Source: Lepisosteus oculatus | Taxonomy: Eukaryota; Chordata; Actinopteri; Semionotiformes; Lepisosteidae | Reading direction: 5' to 3' | Assembly: GCF_040954835.1 (NCBI RefSeq) | Contig: NC_090706.1 | Span: forward strand, 40,495,148-40,559,147 | Length of the DNA stretch: 64,000 bases | In this document: positions 25,363 to 38,160 of the stretch, piece after piece | Numbering within the stretch: the first letter of the stretch is position 1 | Layout of the letters: each line of letters opens with the position of its first letter | Program-made: the position numbers and the translations under genes | The notes under the pieces: model-generated | Told to the model about the DNA's origin: nothing | Seen by the model: the letters and a program-made list of their open reading frames with translations, nothing else | Database searches by the model: none

Positions 25363-27883
25363 CGTAGGTCAAGATATCATTGAATGCTGAGAAAGTGTAC
25401 TGTATATCCATCCTGTCCAGTAACCCTGAACTACAGAGGAGTTCTGATTCTGGAAACAGATGTTAACACCATCTGCAGTGAAAAGCATCTTGTACTTTAA
25501 AAATCATCACTCCCCCGTGACTGCAACTGGACTCATCCTAAGACAGAGGAACATAGGAAACAGAGAATCAACACAAGGGCACCGATCAAATATCAGTGCT
25601 GTGGCATACATTACATCTGGATTCCAGGCCTACCATCAGTCATTGTGCTGACATCTATGTCTTGTACTGTACATAATTTTAGGCTATATGCCATGTTTTA
25701 TAAGATCTTAACATAAATCCTATGAGAACATTTCTCTCTTCCAACCAATAATATGAATTTGTAAGCCTGATTTGTAATTGGGATTGACCAATTCAGATAA
25801 ATGTACACAACAACAACAAATGTACACAAATGTAACAAAAGTACAAAACATGGATCTTTGCAAAGCATGGACTGTGGTTTGTTGTCTTCACTGGGGAAAG
25901 ATAGGCCCTCTGATCTGGGTATAGTTATCTGCAATGATGCCTATATCATCTCATGCTCGATAGTGCAGTTTGAAAATTAGAACAGACAAGCAGCACCTTA
26001 GGGTCCAGACAGACCACAGATCTCGGGATTAATTCTTGACAGCCATGGGGTTTTTGAGTTCACATTCCAGCTGAAGTCTTAATTAGATTTTTTTAACTAA
26101 TTATTTACTTAACTGAACATTTTGCCAGGTCTAAACCAAAACACTGTTTAAAGAGAGCTCTAAAACCTGGAGAAGGTCGGTTCCCAAAGATCAGGTTCGC
26201 AGAACGCCAGCCTGAAGACTTTTTCTGCCCTGCCAGGTGCCATGGATCCACTCTGCTTAGCTTTTCAGTGAGGGTTTTTCTTGTTTTCAAACACAATTTC
26301 AAGGCTCTGACATCTACATGAATGCGATTTCCCGGGGCACTGCAGGAAAGAAAAAAATGCCAAATATCGTACAGCAGTTCAAAATAGTCTAAAATCGCAA
26401 GCAAAGTGGCATGTCAGATCTTCCGTCTCACCTCGAAGAAACTGCTTAGTATGTGTATGGTCCTGTCTTTGAGCTTGGGGACTTGGAATAATGGGAAACA
26501 CAAATCTGTGATTGATTCCCTGGATGATTGATATTGTGATGCTGCAGAGCACTAGGGGGTTTGATACAGTCTGTGTTTCTCAGGCCCCATAGCTTAGTGT
26601 AATTTGTTTCTCACAAAGTAATTAACACCCGGGGCACGTGGGGATCAGTGTGATCCAACGCCTGTTAAGGGACACACACCTCACTGCAGAGCAGATCAGC
26701 CCCCTGCTCTAAGGAACAGGGTGGCTGGAGGAGCAGCTGATTAAACAGCAGCTGACATCGTCCTGGTCTGGTGCCCCCCGACTGCCAGCGCTCTCTGCCT
26801 GACACTGATTTTATTGGGGAATAAATTAGTCAGCCGTGATCAGGCACTCATTTCTGACGTTTCATTGATCCTGGCCTTCCACTGAAAATATAAATATTTG
26901 ACAAATATTTTAGCCATCGCCCTTCACTTCATACCCTTACGTGAACATCAGTCCCTTTACAATAGGTAACAAAAGAGCACCGAATATACAGCGCAGTATT
27001 GCAGACCAGGCAGGCCTGGCTGGCTGCACCAGGATTACAAATGTGCTTTTCCTTGCAGATCACGAACACAAATTTGTTTGCTTGATTGTTCGGCTTGATT
27101 TACTTAAATTTAGAGCATCGGATTGCATTTCTTAGCATGGCTTCTTTCTTGTGTATTAAAAAAAGACAAATAAGACAATTAATTCTATTTATTGAGTCAG
27201 AGGCTACTTTTATGCCAAGGCTTTGCTTCACTGCCTATATGGGGCTTTTACAGCCAAATGAATGAGGTCACCTGATCTCTACTCATCCATCAATAGTTTT
27301 ATTATTGAATTATATTATTCAATATAATTATAATTGAATTCAATAGATTTTAATTTCTGTGCCAATATTCATTCAATGTAAAACTTTTACTTTAACAACA
27401 TAAGTTCTCTGAATGTTAAGGTGTCTAAATCTGAGTTGTGTCCCTTTTATGCAGACAAGAATTAATTTACTTCAACTGAGTAAAAGTTTAAAATTAAATC
27501 AAGAGATAGTCTAAGGAGAGGTACTGCATTAATTGCTTTTTTAATAACTGCTCTGCATTATAACCCAATATCTTATTGATAAACGTAGCTTTAATTACTT
27601 GATAAAGAAACATCTGAGATAGGAGGCAGTGGTCAATTACACCACATCAGACCTTCTAGAAAGCAAAAATTAAACATGTTGCCTGCACTGATTTGACAGG
27701 AGCTCTGAAGAGAAAGTGAAGGCATGTAATGAACATTTGCCTCACAACAAAGAATGACAGAGTTAGTCATTTCACCTAATAAACACAATCCATCACAGCT
27801 GATCCTCAGGTGGCCTTAACACGTTCTCAAAAAGGAGCAACGTGAAGGGGAGGGATATTTCTCACTGCCATCGGAAATGGTGG
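25363..27883. other. Gene-free stretch; possible conserved noncoding block
   Basis: No coding domain or repeat was recognised. The block 26600-26870 is GC-moderate, non-repetitive and bounded by AT-rich DNA; it could be conserved regulatory DNA, but alignment would be needed. Confidence 0.5.
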
Positions 27884-27950
27884 GAGGTGCGATGGCTCTG
27901 CGGCTCAGGATCTGTTCCTGTGGCTGGAAGGTTACTGCCTCTCACACCGA
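27884..27950 (+). mobile_element. tRNA-headed SINE, short fragment
   Basis: The run 'gatggctctgcggctcagga' then 'tctgttcctgtggctggaag' then 'gtta' parallels the head of the SINE at 34315-34571 ('cagtggctcagtagctaagg', 'atctgctcctgtggctagaa'). The B box and body are lost or too diverged to recognise. Confidence 0.5.
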
Positions 27951-28799
27951 TGCCTTACCAGAATGCTGCTGTAACACAGGGCACAGGTTAAATCAAAGCT
28001 TTAATCTGAACGCCAAAGAAAACTGACCAGAATAAATCTGTCAGAATCACATGGCATTTCAAAAATAGTATCAAATTAGTCTTGAAGAGAAGAGACGGCA
28101 CAGGGGGTTGATTCTAGTAATCCAAATCATTGAAGATTGATCAGGCTGACCTACTTCAAGACACTACTTCAAGCTTAACAATGAAGTGAAGGCCAGTGTC
28201 ACAGGGGTGGGGATAGAGAAGATATACGTATGTAGGACTGAAAATCAGCACTTCTTCACATGAAGAATCCTAAGGGTCTGGGACCAGCTGTCCAATCGTG
28301 GGTTGAATCCCATTGCGAGGCGTTAGAAATACAACAGATGCTATTGGTTGCAGTACTCATAAGTTGCATTTTGTAATGTAGCTCAGTAAATTTGGGTATA
28401 TTACTCATTGCACAAAAGTTCAGTAAAAGCTATTTTTTTGTGTTTACACACAGTCACCAGCTGAAGGCTTAAACTTAAAACCTGAATGTTGCTTGATAGC
28501 GACAGTAGAGGCCACCCTGTTGGAATACGACTAGAAAATGCCATGTTTGGGACTTGTGTCTGACTAGAGGATCAACTTTTCTTTAACACGAGCCTGCTTT
28601 TTGAAAACTCAAATGCTCCAATGTTTCACTGCTCAGACCTCTTCTCTGCAGTATGATTGTTTGCGGCTCGTCAGGTAAAATGACATTTTAATTCTCTTCT
28701 ACATCGATTACCTTAAATTTCAGGTGCAGGGTGCCCTGCCTTCCCTGAAGGGGGACTGTGTCACAATTGTGTTCCTGTTTAGGACTGTTTAATTGTGAT

Positions 28800-28874
28800 G
28801 AAGGAGGGGGGCGTTCGGCCTGAAAGAACAGCACTGTAGAGAGGCCAAAACCTTTTGCATAGCAGAAATTTTGT
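28800..28874 (+). repeat. 75-bp direct repeat, left copy
   Basis: It pairs with 29453-29527 in the same orientation. By eye about 66 of 75 positions match, with no gap. The shared core includes 'gaaggaggggggcgtt' and 'gtagagaggccaaaacctttt'. No family recognised. Confidence 0.85.
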
Positions 28875-29452
28875 GATACAAGTTACAGTTATGAAATCCC
28901 CATTTTTTACCACCATCCAGAGCTTTAAAATGGCTACTGTACCATAGTGCAACTCCAACTTCTTTACTGAAAAAAACTTAAGGACGGTGATGTCGACATT
29001 GACGTATGACTGTATGTCCATAACTAATACAACCAGAGCCACTGCTGTTTTTTATATACTTAACATACAAACACCCGCTCTCTGCACGGGTGGAAGTTCT
29101 AATCACCCTCCGTTAATTCAGCGTTTTGTGAAGGCGGCTCAGATTAGTATCAGCAGGCATCTCTCCCCAGGAAAGAGACATTTCCCAGGAATCTCCAGTC
29201 GAGGGGGGGCTTACCAGGAGAGTCAGGGGAGGCCCGCTGCTCTCCCCCGATTGATTCTTTCAGGGAGATTAATTTGCCACGGGGGGCTGCCGCGGGCGCG
29301 CAAAGGGCATTTTGACAGAATGCAATAAAAACAGGAGGAGGGACGGAAAAGGTGGGAGAGAGGGAGGCGAGAAACCAAGCGCGTGGAAGACGGCAGGAGT
29401 GAGCATCAGCACTGATGAGACCTGAAATAGATTGAAAATGCTGTGAATTTCT

Positions 29453-29527
29453 GAAGGAGGGGGGCGTTGGGCCTGAAAGTGCAGCAGTGTAGAGAGGCCA
29501 AAACCTTTTGTACGGCAGAAGCTTTGT
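29453..29527 (+). repeat. 75-bp direct repeat, right copy
   Basis: Partner of 28800-28874, 653 bp downstream. The DNA between the two is unusually GC-rich for the window at 29090-29380. The function is unknown; duplication of a small regulatory block or two fragments of one unnamed repeat are both possible. Confidence 0.85.
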
Positions 29528-29694
29528 TCTTTTTCTGAGAAATGAAATAAGAGAAGGCTGTGTCAGTAGGTCACCTTGAAGAAGAATGACTTCAGCACAG
29601 GAGGATGTGTGTGTTCATGGGGGCAAGCGGATGGAATCGTTTACAGCGCAGCTCAGAGAGACAGGATAATGTTTTCATTCCAGCATTGTAGGGT

Positions 29695-29995
29695 AGTCCT
29701 GCACACACGCTGTCCCCCACACACACGCTGTCCCCCACACACACGCTGTCCCCCAGACACACCAATGTCCCACACACACATGCTGTCCCCCACACACGCT
29801 GTCACTCCCCCACACACTGTCCCCCACACACACAATGTTCTACACACACACTGTCCCCCACAATGTCCCACACACACGCTGTCCCACACACACACACTTT
29901 CCCCCACGCACACCACCTTCCCCCACACTCACACTGTCCCACACACTCACACTGTCCCACACACACGCTTTCCCACACACACCACAGACACACTG
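29695..29995. repeat. CA-rich minisatellite
   Basis: Tandem units of about 18 bp on the pattern 'cccccacacacacgctgtc', degenerate in length and sequence. The units become irregular after about 29780. The array opens long frames on both strands that encode only repeat peptides, so no protein is called here. Confidence 0.9.
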
Positions 29996-30305
29996 CTCCA
30001 GGGCATAATTTACTATTCCAGACACAGTGGGACCCACTGTAACTGTCCTGTACCCTGCAGGCCTGTGGCACCAGGAAGTATATAGTGTACTGGACCTGGG
30101 TGGGCAGATTTGTTTTCTATAGATCTCACTGCCATGTATGTGAACAGTCAAAAGAAAAATAAACAACAGAGCTTCACACTCTGTAGATTTTGCAACCTCA
30201 CTACAAACTCTTTAATTTATAAAGAACATTTTCTGTGGAACATTCATAAGACAATTAGCCACACAGTGCCTTGAGACCCCCTAGGAATCGTCTTCAACCC
30301 CATGG

Positions 30306-30746
30306 TGTCAGGGAACCGGGAGGTAGTTTTCCGAGGACCCTGTGCGTAGCTGTGAATTCTGCGGGATGCAGAGGCAAACAATCCAAAACCGGAATCCAGA
30401 TGCAAGGTTGATAGGAGAAGTTAGAGATCAGTTAACCAGAAAAAAATGAGACAAACTGGGAAGACAAAAGGCAAAACCCAAGAGATGAGATCAAAAAGGG
30501 AAAAGTTGAGTCCAAAAACCAGGAAATCAAACGAGACAAAAACACGCACCAGAGAACTCTAAAGGAGGCTTCCCAATAGTGAGCATGGTTTAGTGCATGA
30601 GGGAACTTTAAATACTGAAGGGAGAGGGACATGGTTGGATAATTGTTCCAGGAGTGAGCCTGTGTCAATGTGAAGGGTTCAGTCAGGAATGAGATCGTTA
30701 GACAGTGGGTTTGGGAATGTAACGGCGTTTGTGAGGGAGTGTGACA
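30306..30746 (-). mobile_element. Probable solo LTR (441 bp), minus strand
   Basis: On the minus strand the unit begins TGTCA and ends TGACA, so it has TG...CA ends with a 5-bp terminal inverted repeat. The flanks are catgg (30301-30305) and cgtgg (30747-30751), a 5-bp target duplication with one C-to-T-type CpG difference. A TATTTAAA box lies at plus 30607-30614, in the right place for a U3 promoter. No gag, pol, primer site or second LTR is adjacent, so this looks like a solo LTR left by recombination. Superfamily is not determined; 5-bp duplications fit Gypsy, Copia, BEL or ERV. Confidence 0.55.
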
Positions 30747-30751
30747 CGTGG

Positions 30752-31854
30752 ATCTGCAGCTCGCTCCTTAACAATTGCAATGGCTAAAGACCAGGGGCAG
30801 AAAAAGCAGAGGTTATGAAGCACTCAGGTTGAACAAGAACCAGATCATGGGATGGATCTGCAGAATGATGATCCATGATCTAGAAATGAGCAGTGTTGCA
30901 GGATGCCTTTAGATTTAAGGTAGGCTATGGCAAGGGCTGTTCATTTGTGATTGCGATAATCTTATTTCACACCTCTTCCTCCTCCTCAGCAGCTTTGTGT
31001 ACTTGTGGTGTCAGCCCAAGCCTGGCCAGAAGCTTCTCAAACCATCCTGAGGCACAGACACCTATCGCATATCTTCCCAGGTCTTCATTTGTCAGCACTG
31101 GTACTCTCGCTTGCAGACCTTCGCGCTATTTGCTGGCATTGTTGTTTTAAAATCCTTTTATCCATGTCAAAAGAGAAATAAAGGAAGATGAGCAGCAGTC
31201 TGATGAGGTACTATCAAATTATTTCATCAACAACTTCACTATCATCTCCATCAGATTCACTTATCACCACATTAACAAATCGTCACGCAGATTTATATAC
31301 AGTAGGCTCATCACATCTTCCTGATGATTACTGTACTCAACAGCCAGAGAGGTTCGTGCTTTGTATTCATTTTTGTAACACTCCTTTTTATAATAGAAAA
31401 CGGGGCAGTGCCATATTTATTTTCTGTCATGTTCTTTTGTTATTTGGCATATTTATGTTGATTTGCACAGTGTATTAGACATGCCCATGATATATTTATG
31501 GCACAGGAGAGCTTTTTCCCAGTGTTCGTGTTTTTTCATTATCCGCAGACAGTGCGGGAACACATTCCCCAGGATAAAGGAGGACCGGGAGTGCTTTATA
31601 CACACTTGATACGTTTATTTTTGAAAATCTGCATGTGTAGTTTATTGTGGAGGTGGTGGATATTTCTATAAATAAGGCTACTTGCATTGACAGTATCCCT
31701 TGGCATAGTAACACCGACTGGGAAAATGACTGAATGTTCCATGTTCCTCATGAGTGTAATGCTGGGTGATATGCAGGTCACTGCTACTTATCTTGCCTTT
31801 AGCACATGGTTCTGTTAGATATAAATAAATACTGACAGGTCACATTCACAGATA
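30752..31854. other. Gene-free stretch, nothing recognised
   Basis: No gene or named repeat is visible between the solo LTR and the dispersed repeat at 31855. Frames here are short and motif-free. Confidence 0.55.
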
Positions 31855-32190
31855 AGAACCTAAGAACATAGGAAAGGTTACAGATGAGAGGAGGATATTT
31901 GGTCCTTATAGTTTGCTTGGTTTTTAATAGCTAATTGATCTAAAGATCACGTTTAAAGTCATTTCTTTAAAATAAACCAGCGCGTTGGCTGGACAACCTG
32001 TTCCATACTTCCTCAAATCTTTGTGTAAAAAGGTGCCTCCTGTTTTCCACGGTGAACAGTTTCCAGCTGTGCCGTTCAGTTCATGCATTGTCGAATCTGA
32101 AGAGGACCATTGTGGTGACTCTGTCAGTGCCTGTAAGGATTACGAATACTAGACTCAGATCCCCTCGTAGTCTTCTCTCTCAAGAATAAA
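31855..32190 (+). repeat. Old dispersed repeat ('aagaacataggaa' family), copy 1
   Basis: The block opens 'taagaacataggaa', then 'gatgagaggagga', then a run around 'ttaatagctaattgatc', and ends 'cgtagtcttctctctcaaga'. I recall this order from a repeat common in non-teleost and teleost ray-finned fishes. A second, shorter copy is at 48578-48765. The element class is not clear to me. Confidence 0.55.
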
Positions 32191-33611
32191 AAATACAGTA
32201 CATAGGTATTTTAAAAACGAATGCTTTCAGAGAGTTTTATTGGTAACATAACTTAAAAATCAGATGAAATAGGGGCTATACAGGTTCTTCATGTCTTTGC
32301 CTTTCAGTACTTGCTAAAGAGATGAACATGCTGAACTACGCCTGATACAGTGCAGTGCTGAAATTCTGTCTCACTGACAGAACAGTCCCAGGTTAGTGAT
32401 CTAACACCATCTGTTTCATGAGACAAATGACCTTAAGTTGGCAGTGACAGCTGCTTCAAGGCAGTCAGGTTGACAAGATTGCTGTCCTCTATAGGCTGAA
32501 TTTACTATTAAGACAAAATGACAAAATAATGATGTGTTCACTTCCTAAATGATGACTTTACCTACATTTGCTCAAGCCTCCTCATTAATGGATTAATATT
32601 CACTCGAAGAGATCGCACACAAATGCAATGGTGAATTCATTTCTTAATCCCCCTGTGGTTTAGGCTGTAACTGTGAAGGATAAGTCTGTTTAATGTGCTT
32701 TCTTCAGCTCAAAGACTATTCGGGCTTCCCTGCTGAAGGAGGACCCTTTTAAATCAAGCAGGGGTGCTGCTTTGCTTTGAGAAGTGCTGCCTTCTAGCAT
32801 CAGCTTCTAGGATGGGAAATGAAAAAGAAAAAAGTCATTAGAACCATATGGGAAGGAACCATTTGGAATCCAGATGAGAGGTGACTTTCCTGCTAAATGT
32901 AATACTGATTTAATTTAAACTGAAATGTGACATACTGGAACTAAGTTCATCCTTGAAGATGTCACAAGAGATTACAGGCGTATGGGGAGGAAAATGCATA
33001 GGCACTAGGTAATTAGCCATTGCCGCCCAGGGCATAAAATAACTTAAAATAAGAAATTCCTTCTTTGGCAAAAACAAAATCACTGATCTTATTTAAAGTG
33101 CAAAGATAAAAAAACACTGTCTTTTAGGTTTATATTCCAGTTTTTTTGGAAAGGTATTTGCAAATTATCATTAAATTAATCTCACTCTCCCGACTACCTG
33201 CAGTATCTTTGTCTGCAACCAGTTAAGACTCTTGTCCTTATCTGCACCTGTCCAGCAACGACTGCTTCTCCCTGAGCTGTTCTCTTCCCCATTCCTGACT
33301 CTGTTGGGATTCAAATTCCTGGGAATAGAGCTTGTCTTACATAAATGGCCCAGATTAATAAATTACAATGTGCCGGAAAATGCCTGACATGGCTTGGCAT
33401 GTGTGCTATCTTGACATGAAACCATCTCGTCCTCTCCCCACAGATGAGATGCAAAACTAAGGTCACATGTCTGTGGCTCAACTGCACATTCACCCCTCTA
33501 CCCACTGTGGGCAACGTTCAGTAAAAAGTTCCTCATGAATGATGATGATTATTATTGTATATCCTTGTGTGATCTCAGAGTGTTGTTCAGGCCGATTGGC
33601 GTTGGTGTTTT
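32191..33611. other. Gene-free stretch, nothing recognised
   Basis: No exon, RNA gene or repeat family is visible. Composition is mixed and non-repetitive. Confidence 0.55.
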
Positions 33612-34003
33612 TGTAACCGTCACGTCCATCAACAACCATTAACGGCCCTTTGTTAAACCAACCACAGCTATGGGTAATTCCAGAAAGCGCCAGCACACTG
33701 ATCAATTATCCAATCACGACACCACACTAATTACCAAACTCTCCACTTCTGGGATATTTAAACCCTCATTTCCATTAGGTCTGCGCTCAGTATTAGCCTC
33801 TATCTCTGGAGCTCCTACCTTGCCGTTGTTACAGAGATGTTCTCTTCAGACTGTTGCTCAGGTCTTTGAAATATCTTCCTTCGTCCCTCGACTCTGACTA
33901 CAGCCCCGCAATTTGGAAAAGTAGCCAGCAATCTCCTGAAAACCCTCAGAACAATGGACAGGGTCCTTCCTTCCTCTTCCTCGTGGACACAGCATCTGTT
34001 ACG
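33612..34003 (+). mobile_element. LTR-like block, uncertain
   Basis: The block begins TGTAAC and ends GTTACG, which is a near-inverted pair if the last base is a CpG-type change from A. It contains 'gatatttaaaccc' (33752-33764), a TATA-like site, followed by a pyrimidine-rich leader-like region, the layout seen in fish Gypsy LTRs. A TGGCGC string lies at 34012, close to where a primer site might start. No target duplication is visible. It could equally be an unrelated sequence. Confidence 0.3.
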
Positions 34004-34136
34004 GTACGGTGTTGGCGCAGCGAACATGAACATGCTACAGAAGGGACGTGACCCCCCCCCCTTTCCCCACCTTGAAACCCAGACAGCGCAGAAGTCCAGG
34101 TCTTTTGGCGCTGCAGAGCTCAGGGCTGTCTAGGGA

Positions 34137-34178
34137 GTGTGCTTGTTCTGTGCTTGTGCTGTGCTTGTTCTGTGTTCA
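34137..34178. repeat. Short tandem repeat of TGTGCTTGT(TC/GC)
   Basis: Four imperfect units of about 10-11 bp built on 'gtgcttgttct' and 'gtgcttgtgct'. Confidence 0.75.
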
Positions 34179-34314
34179 TGAGCTCAAGTTCTGGCATTGG
34201 CAGAGCAGAGCTTGTCACTTCTGTAGCCCAATGATGCCATGCATCCAGCGTGGGTTATGAGATGAAGACCGCAACAGGTATTAGGTGGTCCTCAATGCCA
34301 TAAGAACCTCTCCT

Positions 34315-34571
34315 GGTGTGGAGCAGTGGCTCAGTAGCTAAGGATCTGCTCCTGTGGCTAGAAGGTTGCTGGTTCAAGTCCCGCAGCTAGCAGAGGAGTC
34401 CTACTCTATTGGGCCCCTGAGCAAGACCCTCAACCCCAACTGCTCCAGGGGTGCTGTACAATGGCTGACCCTGTGTTCTGACCCCAAGCTTCTCTCCCTG
34501 TCTGTGTGTCTCCTGGAGAGCAAGCTGGTGTCTGTGAAAAGATGAATTCCTAATGCAAGAAATTGTGTATG
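34315..34571 (+). mobile_element. tRNA-headed SINE
   Basis: The head carries Pol III boxes: an A-box-like 'tggctcagtagctaagg' (34327-34343) and a B box 'ggttcaagtcc' (34371-34381). The body 'gggcccctgagcaagaccct', 'caaccccaactgctccaggg' and 'ctgtacaatggctgaccctg' is the standard body of a common fish SINE. The tail is diverged and I see no clear target duplication. A shorter fragment of the family is at 27884-27950. Confidence 0.8.
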
Positions 34572-37500
34572 TTTAATGAAGTGATCTTATAATACCAGTG
34601 AGCCATGCACTTTCCAGCCATGTAATAGAAACCCAATTTCATTTCCTCACCTGCAGAAATCAAGTCCCTCCCCCAGAGAGGCTTATAAGCATTTAAATCC
34701 CATCATCCTGTTACTGTGGCCTCAGGTTTAGCAAAAAGTTTCTTAAAAGTGTGGCATGGAGTGTTATGTATATCTTCTTCATTTCAGATAACTTCAGAAA
34801 ACACGCACACACACACATGGTGAAGTACCATTTTCTCCATAGGGAGGCTTCAGAGTAAAAATCGAGACAGGAATTCAATCTCTGTTTTTCCACATGGGAT
34901 AATCGAGGGATTTCTATATCTCCAAAGCACCCTCGCAACCCTGCCTCCATATAGCTGGAGGGCAGGCAACTGAGTGAATAATTCATCTCCGGGACAAGGT
35001 GGGGGAACTCTACTGGAGATGACTATCTCCTTCTCTTTTCCCCGCCAGGGACAGGAGTGTACAATCCCACAGGACACAGGGTGAAAGTTGAGTGAGAAAG
35101 TACACAGGGTTGAGACATGAACATGCTGCAGAAGGGAGACAACCTGAGACACAATATTTCTAAGTAAAATAATCCATCAATAAAAATCAAGGGAATATTG
35201 AATAGTTTGGAATAAACGTATGACAGGGGAAAAGCTAAAGCTAATAGATTTGTGTGTGGATTCTGGGAAACATTTCAAAATTAAGACCTTATGGTAATGA
35301 GCTCAATGAGCAGTGTGATGTGTCAGATCAAACTGGTGATGGTCCTGGCTCCTCCATTCTGGCTGCTCAATGGGCTTTGCTGCCATTTTCTCCCGCTATC
35401 TGTGAGTAAGAGTATCTCACCTCCTCTGAGGCGAGCCTCTTCATCGCTATTTCTCTAGTCTTACAACAGGTTCTCCGTAGCCAGGCCAAGACACTCTGGG
35501 AGCACTTGTTCCCAGTGAGAAGTGTGGGTTTGTTCTATGTTACCCCCCCCATTAAATAACCTAGTTCTTTAAAAAAAAAACAGAAAACACCTAGAATAAC
35601 CACGCAGTCTAACAGTGGGAAAGCCATCACGCCTTAGGATAACGAAAGGAGGAATGGTGAAATTGAGCAAGAAAGGCACTTACTGTAGGTTGTTCGTTCT
35701 GAAAACCAAAGCAAGTGGATGTTGTTTCATCAAGGACATTACATCTTCCCATCCTGGCTGCTGCTTTCTGCATGCCTTAGCTCCTACTGTCTGCTGTATG
35801 TCCTTGTATTCTGGAAAACAAAAGCTTTCCAAAAAAAACTTGGCTACTTCTTATCTGACCAAAGTAATAAGACATAAAAGCCTGCCCCTGTGTTTAAAGG
35901 GCTGAGGGTTTTCTGATTTAGAGCAGGGGGTTGCTGGTCTTTTGTTTTTCAAGCTATCATCTGATGGAATTGCGCCCTAAACTGCATCAGACATTCCGAA
36001 TCTGTATTTTGAAATGCCACCTCTGGATTTATCTCTTGGAAATGTGCCTTGAGGTCAGTTCTTGTTTAAAAGTACCACATAAATCCGCACTATACAGTAT
36101 TTCTTTGTTGTGCTATATTGCAGCGCTAGCTTTCTCGATCTGTGAAACACCTTTTGCTGGGCAGGTGTACAAAAGTTGTCATTACCCTGGCCGTGCTGCT
36201 GGGATTTAACACTCTACACACCGGATAAGACCAGATGCACAGTGTGAGTGGGAGGCTGTTGCTTTGAAATGAAAAGGTATCTGCTGAGGCTTTCCGAAGG
36301 CTGAATGACCCTGGATCATTCTAAGCCATTGTGGTTATGAATTTAAAAACGATGGTGCACACAGCCATGCCTGTTCAAAGCCTAGTTTTTCTATTCTTGG
36401 ACAATGGCTTTAAAAAGTGAGGGTCTAAGTTACAGTTTACAATGGGATGAATAATCAGAGTCATTGTGATGTTAAGTGCTGTGCATGAAGATTCTTGCCG
36501 GTTGATTTACAAAGTCAATTTTGTCATGCATGCATTTCTAATTCATGCCCAAGCAGATGAGAGAATTTCAATTTTAGAATATAACAGGTGTGTTATACCA
36601 CCCTCTAAACAATGAGCATACAATTGCAACAGGCAGGTCAAAGTCAAAACTGCTATACTGTAATCATCACATCGAGGTGCTATAATAATGTCAGAGCACC
36701 AATCTTCAATACATGTCTAAGCAATAAAGCCCTTTGACTGAAGTCCAGCATCACAATGATGCCAAAATACAAGTGAGTCTATGCAGATTGATGCAATCAG
36801 CCACTTGTACTCTTATTCTCTAATGAATACTATTAAAGGCCTATTTCGAAAAGCCCAGACACATTACCAGAAAAGATCTGTGTGGACACAGAGATAACGT
36901 GAAAATGCTTGAAAATACATACCTGCAAGTACAATATGGAACAAAAACAGCACTAGCCTGGTAGGTTGGTCTTGTGTGCAGTGCATAACCTGACACAGAA
37001 ACGTAAAGCAGATGTGTACAGATGGGGTTTCTCTGCTTAATATGTTGAATCTGTGCAGTGCTTTCACCTGCCAGAGTGTGTATCTTGTATTGACCTCATC
37101 CTTCACCTTTGGGCTCATGGATGACAATGAGGGGCAGACAATGGATTATGAATTATGATGTTAAATCTGGATAAATGTGAGCTACTGTAAGTGTAAGCTT
37201 CATATAAAGTAAGCAGGGGAACTAAAGGTTAAACATACTTTTAATCATAATCCTTGTAGATAGCTGCAGGTATATGTTTTGAATACATTAGTGACAGCAT
37301 TCTGACAGAAGAATGAAGGACTTTGTATTGCACTAAGTGCATCTGTAATGTTACTGGAAATTATGGCAGGGAATTCTTTGCCAAATCCTGCTAAGCTTGC
37401 TTCATCTGTTTTCATTTACTCAGTTATCATATTGCAGGATTTATCATATACGCTTCAGAGGGAACAAGTAAAATGGTTCTATATTTTTAGAAGATTGGTG

Positions 37501-38160
37501 ACAAATGAGTACACCCTCATAAATACCATCATTTTTTTATATATCACAAACCTCATGCACAACCCTTATGTCCTCCAGACTGTTAAAATATTACTGCTGC
37601 TGGGTGCAATACAGTATAAATTCATTGAACACATCCAAAGAGTGTGTCAACTATCAATTCGTATCTTCATAATGGATTTTGAAAAGAAAGAAAAGCATAT
37701 ATAGCAGTATGTATATGTTGCTTAAGTTAATGACATTGATAAATAGAGGGGAAAAAAGGGGACAGATTCTTACGGCTCTTTGGAGAACTCTGGACGATGA
37801 CACCATGCGAATCAGTAACCACATATGACAGCTCAGAGTGCAACGCTTCTGGTTTGTGATTTAAAACTCCCCAGGCAATCAAATCAAGTCAACTTTACTT
37901 ACCATATATTTCCTAATGCAGCTGTACAGTGTGTGCCCTTGAGTTGTGTTTAACTGAATCACCCACTAAAACTGTGCCTGCGTTTTCGACTCCTTAGTAC
38001 AAAAAGGGAGGGCTGCATTCACCCAAAGTATCAGAAAGAGGATGATCTAGGAAACATCGTGTTAATGAGCTGTCGGGAGAGATATCTCCCTTCATTGTCT
38101 TCTTGTTGAGATGAATTGAGATGAATTCATTCGCAGTGCAGTACTGTATGTTCCTTCTCC
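34572..38160. other. Gene-free stretch, nothing firm
   Basis: No gene is recognised. A short CA run lies at 34805-34817. At 37889-37920 the string 'caagtcaactttacttacca' resembles the start of another common fish repeat, but too little remains to name it. The 118-codon frame at 37348-37704 has no motif and AT-driven composition, so it is not called as a gene. Confidence 0.55.

Noticed and set aside
28225..28320. Possible LINE C-terminal fragment ('cacttcttcacatgaagaat' region)
   Set aside because: Faint resemblance only; too short and decayed to support a call. The same applies to 21860-21905.
29576..30166. Frames of 89-169 codons with Cys/Val/Gly or His/Thr/Pro repeats
   Set aside because: They are translations of the CA-rich minisatellite and are open on both strands.
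34327..34381. Possible tRNA gene
   Set aside because: A and B boxes are present but acceptor and anticodon arms do not pair well, and the downstream body is that of a SINE.
37348..37704. 118-codon plus-strand frame with hydrophobic stretches
   Set aside because: AT-rich chance frame; no motif and no supporting context.
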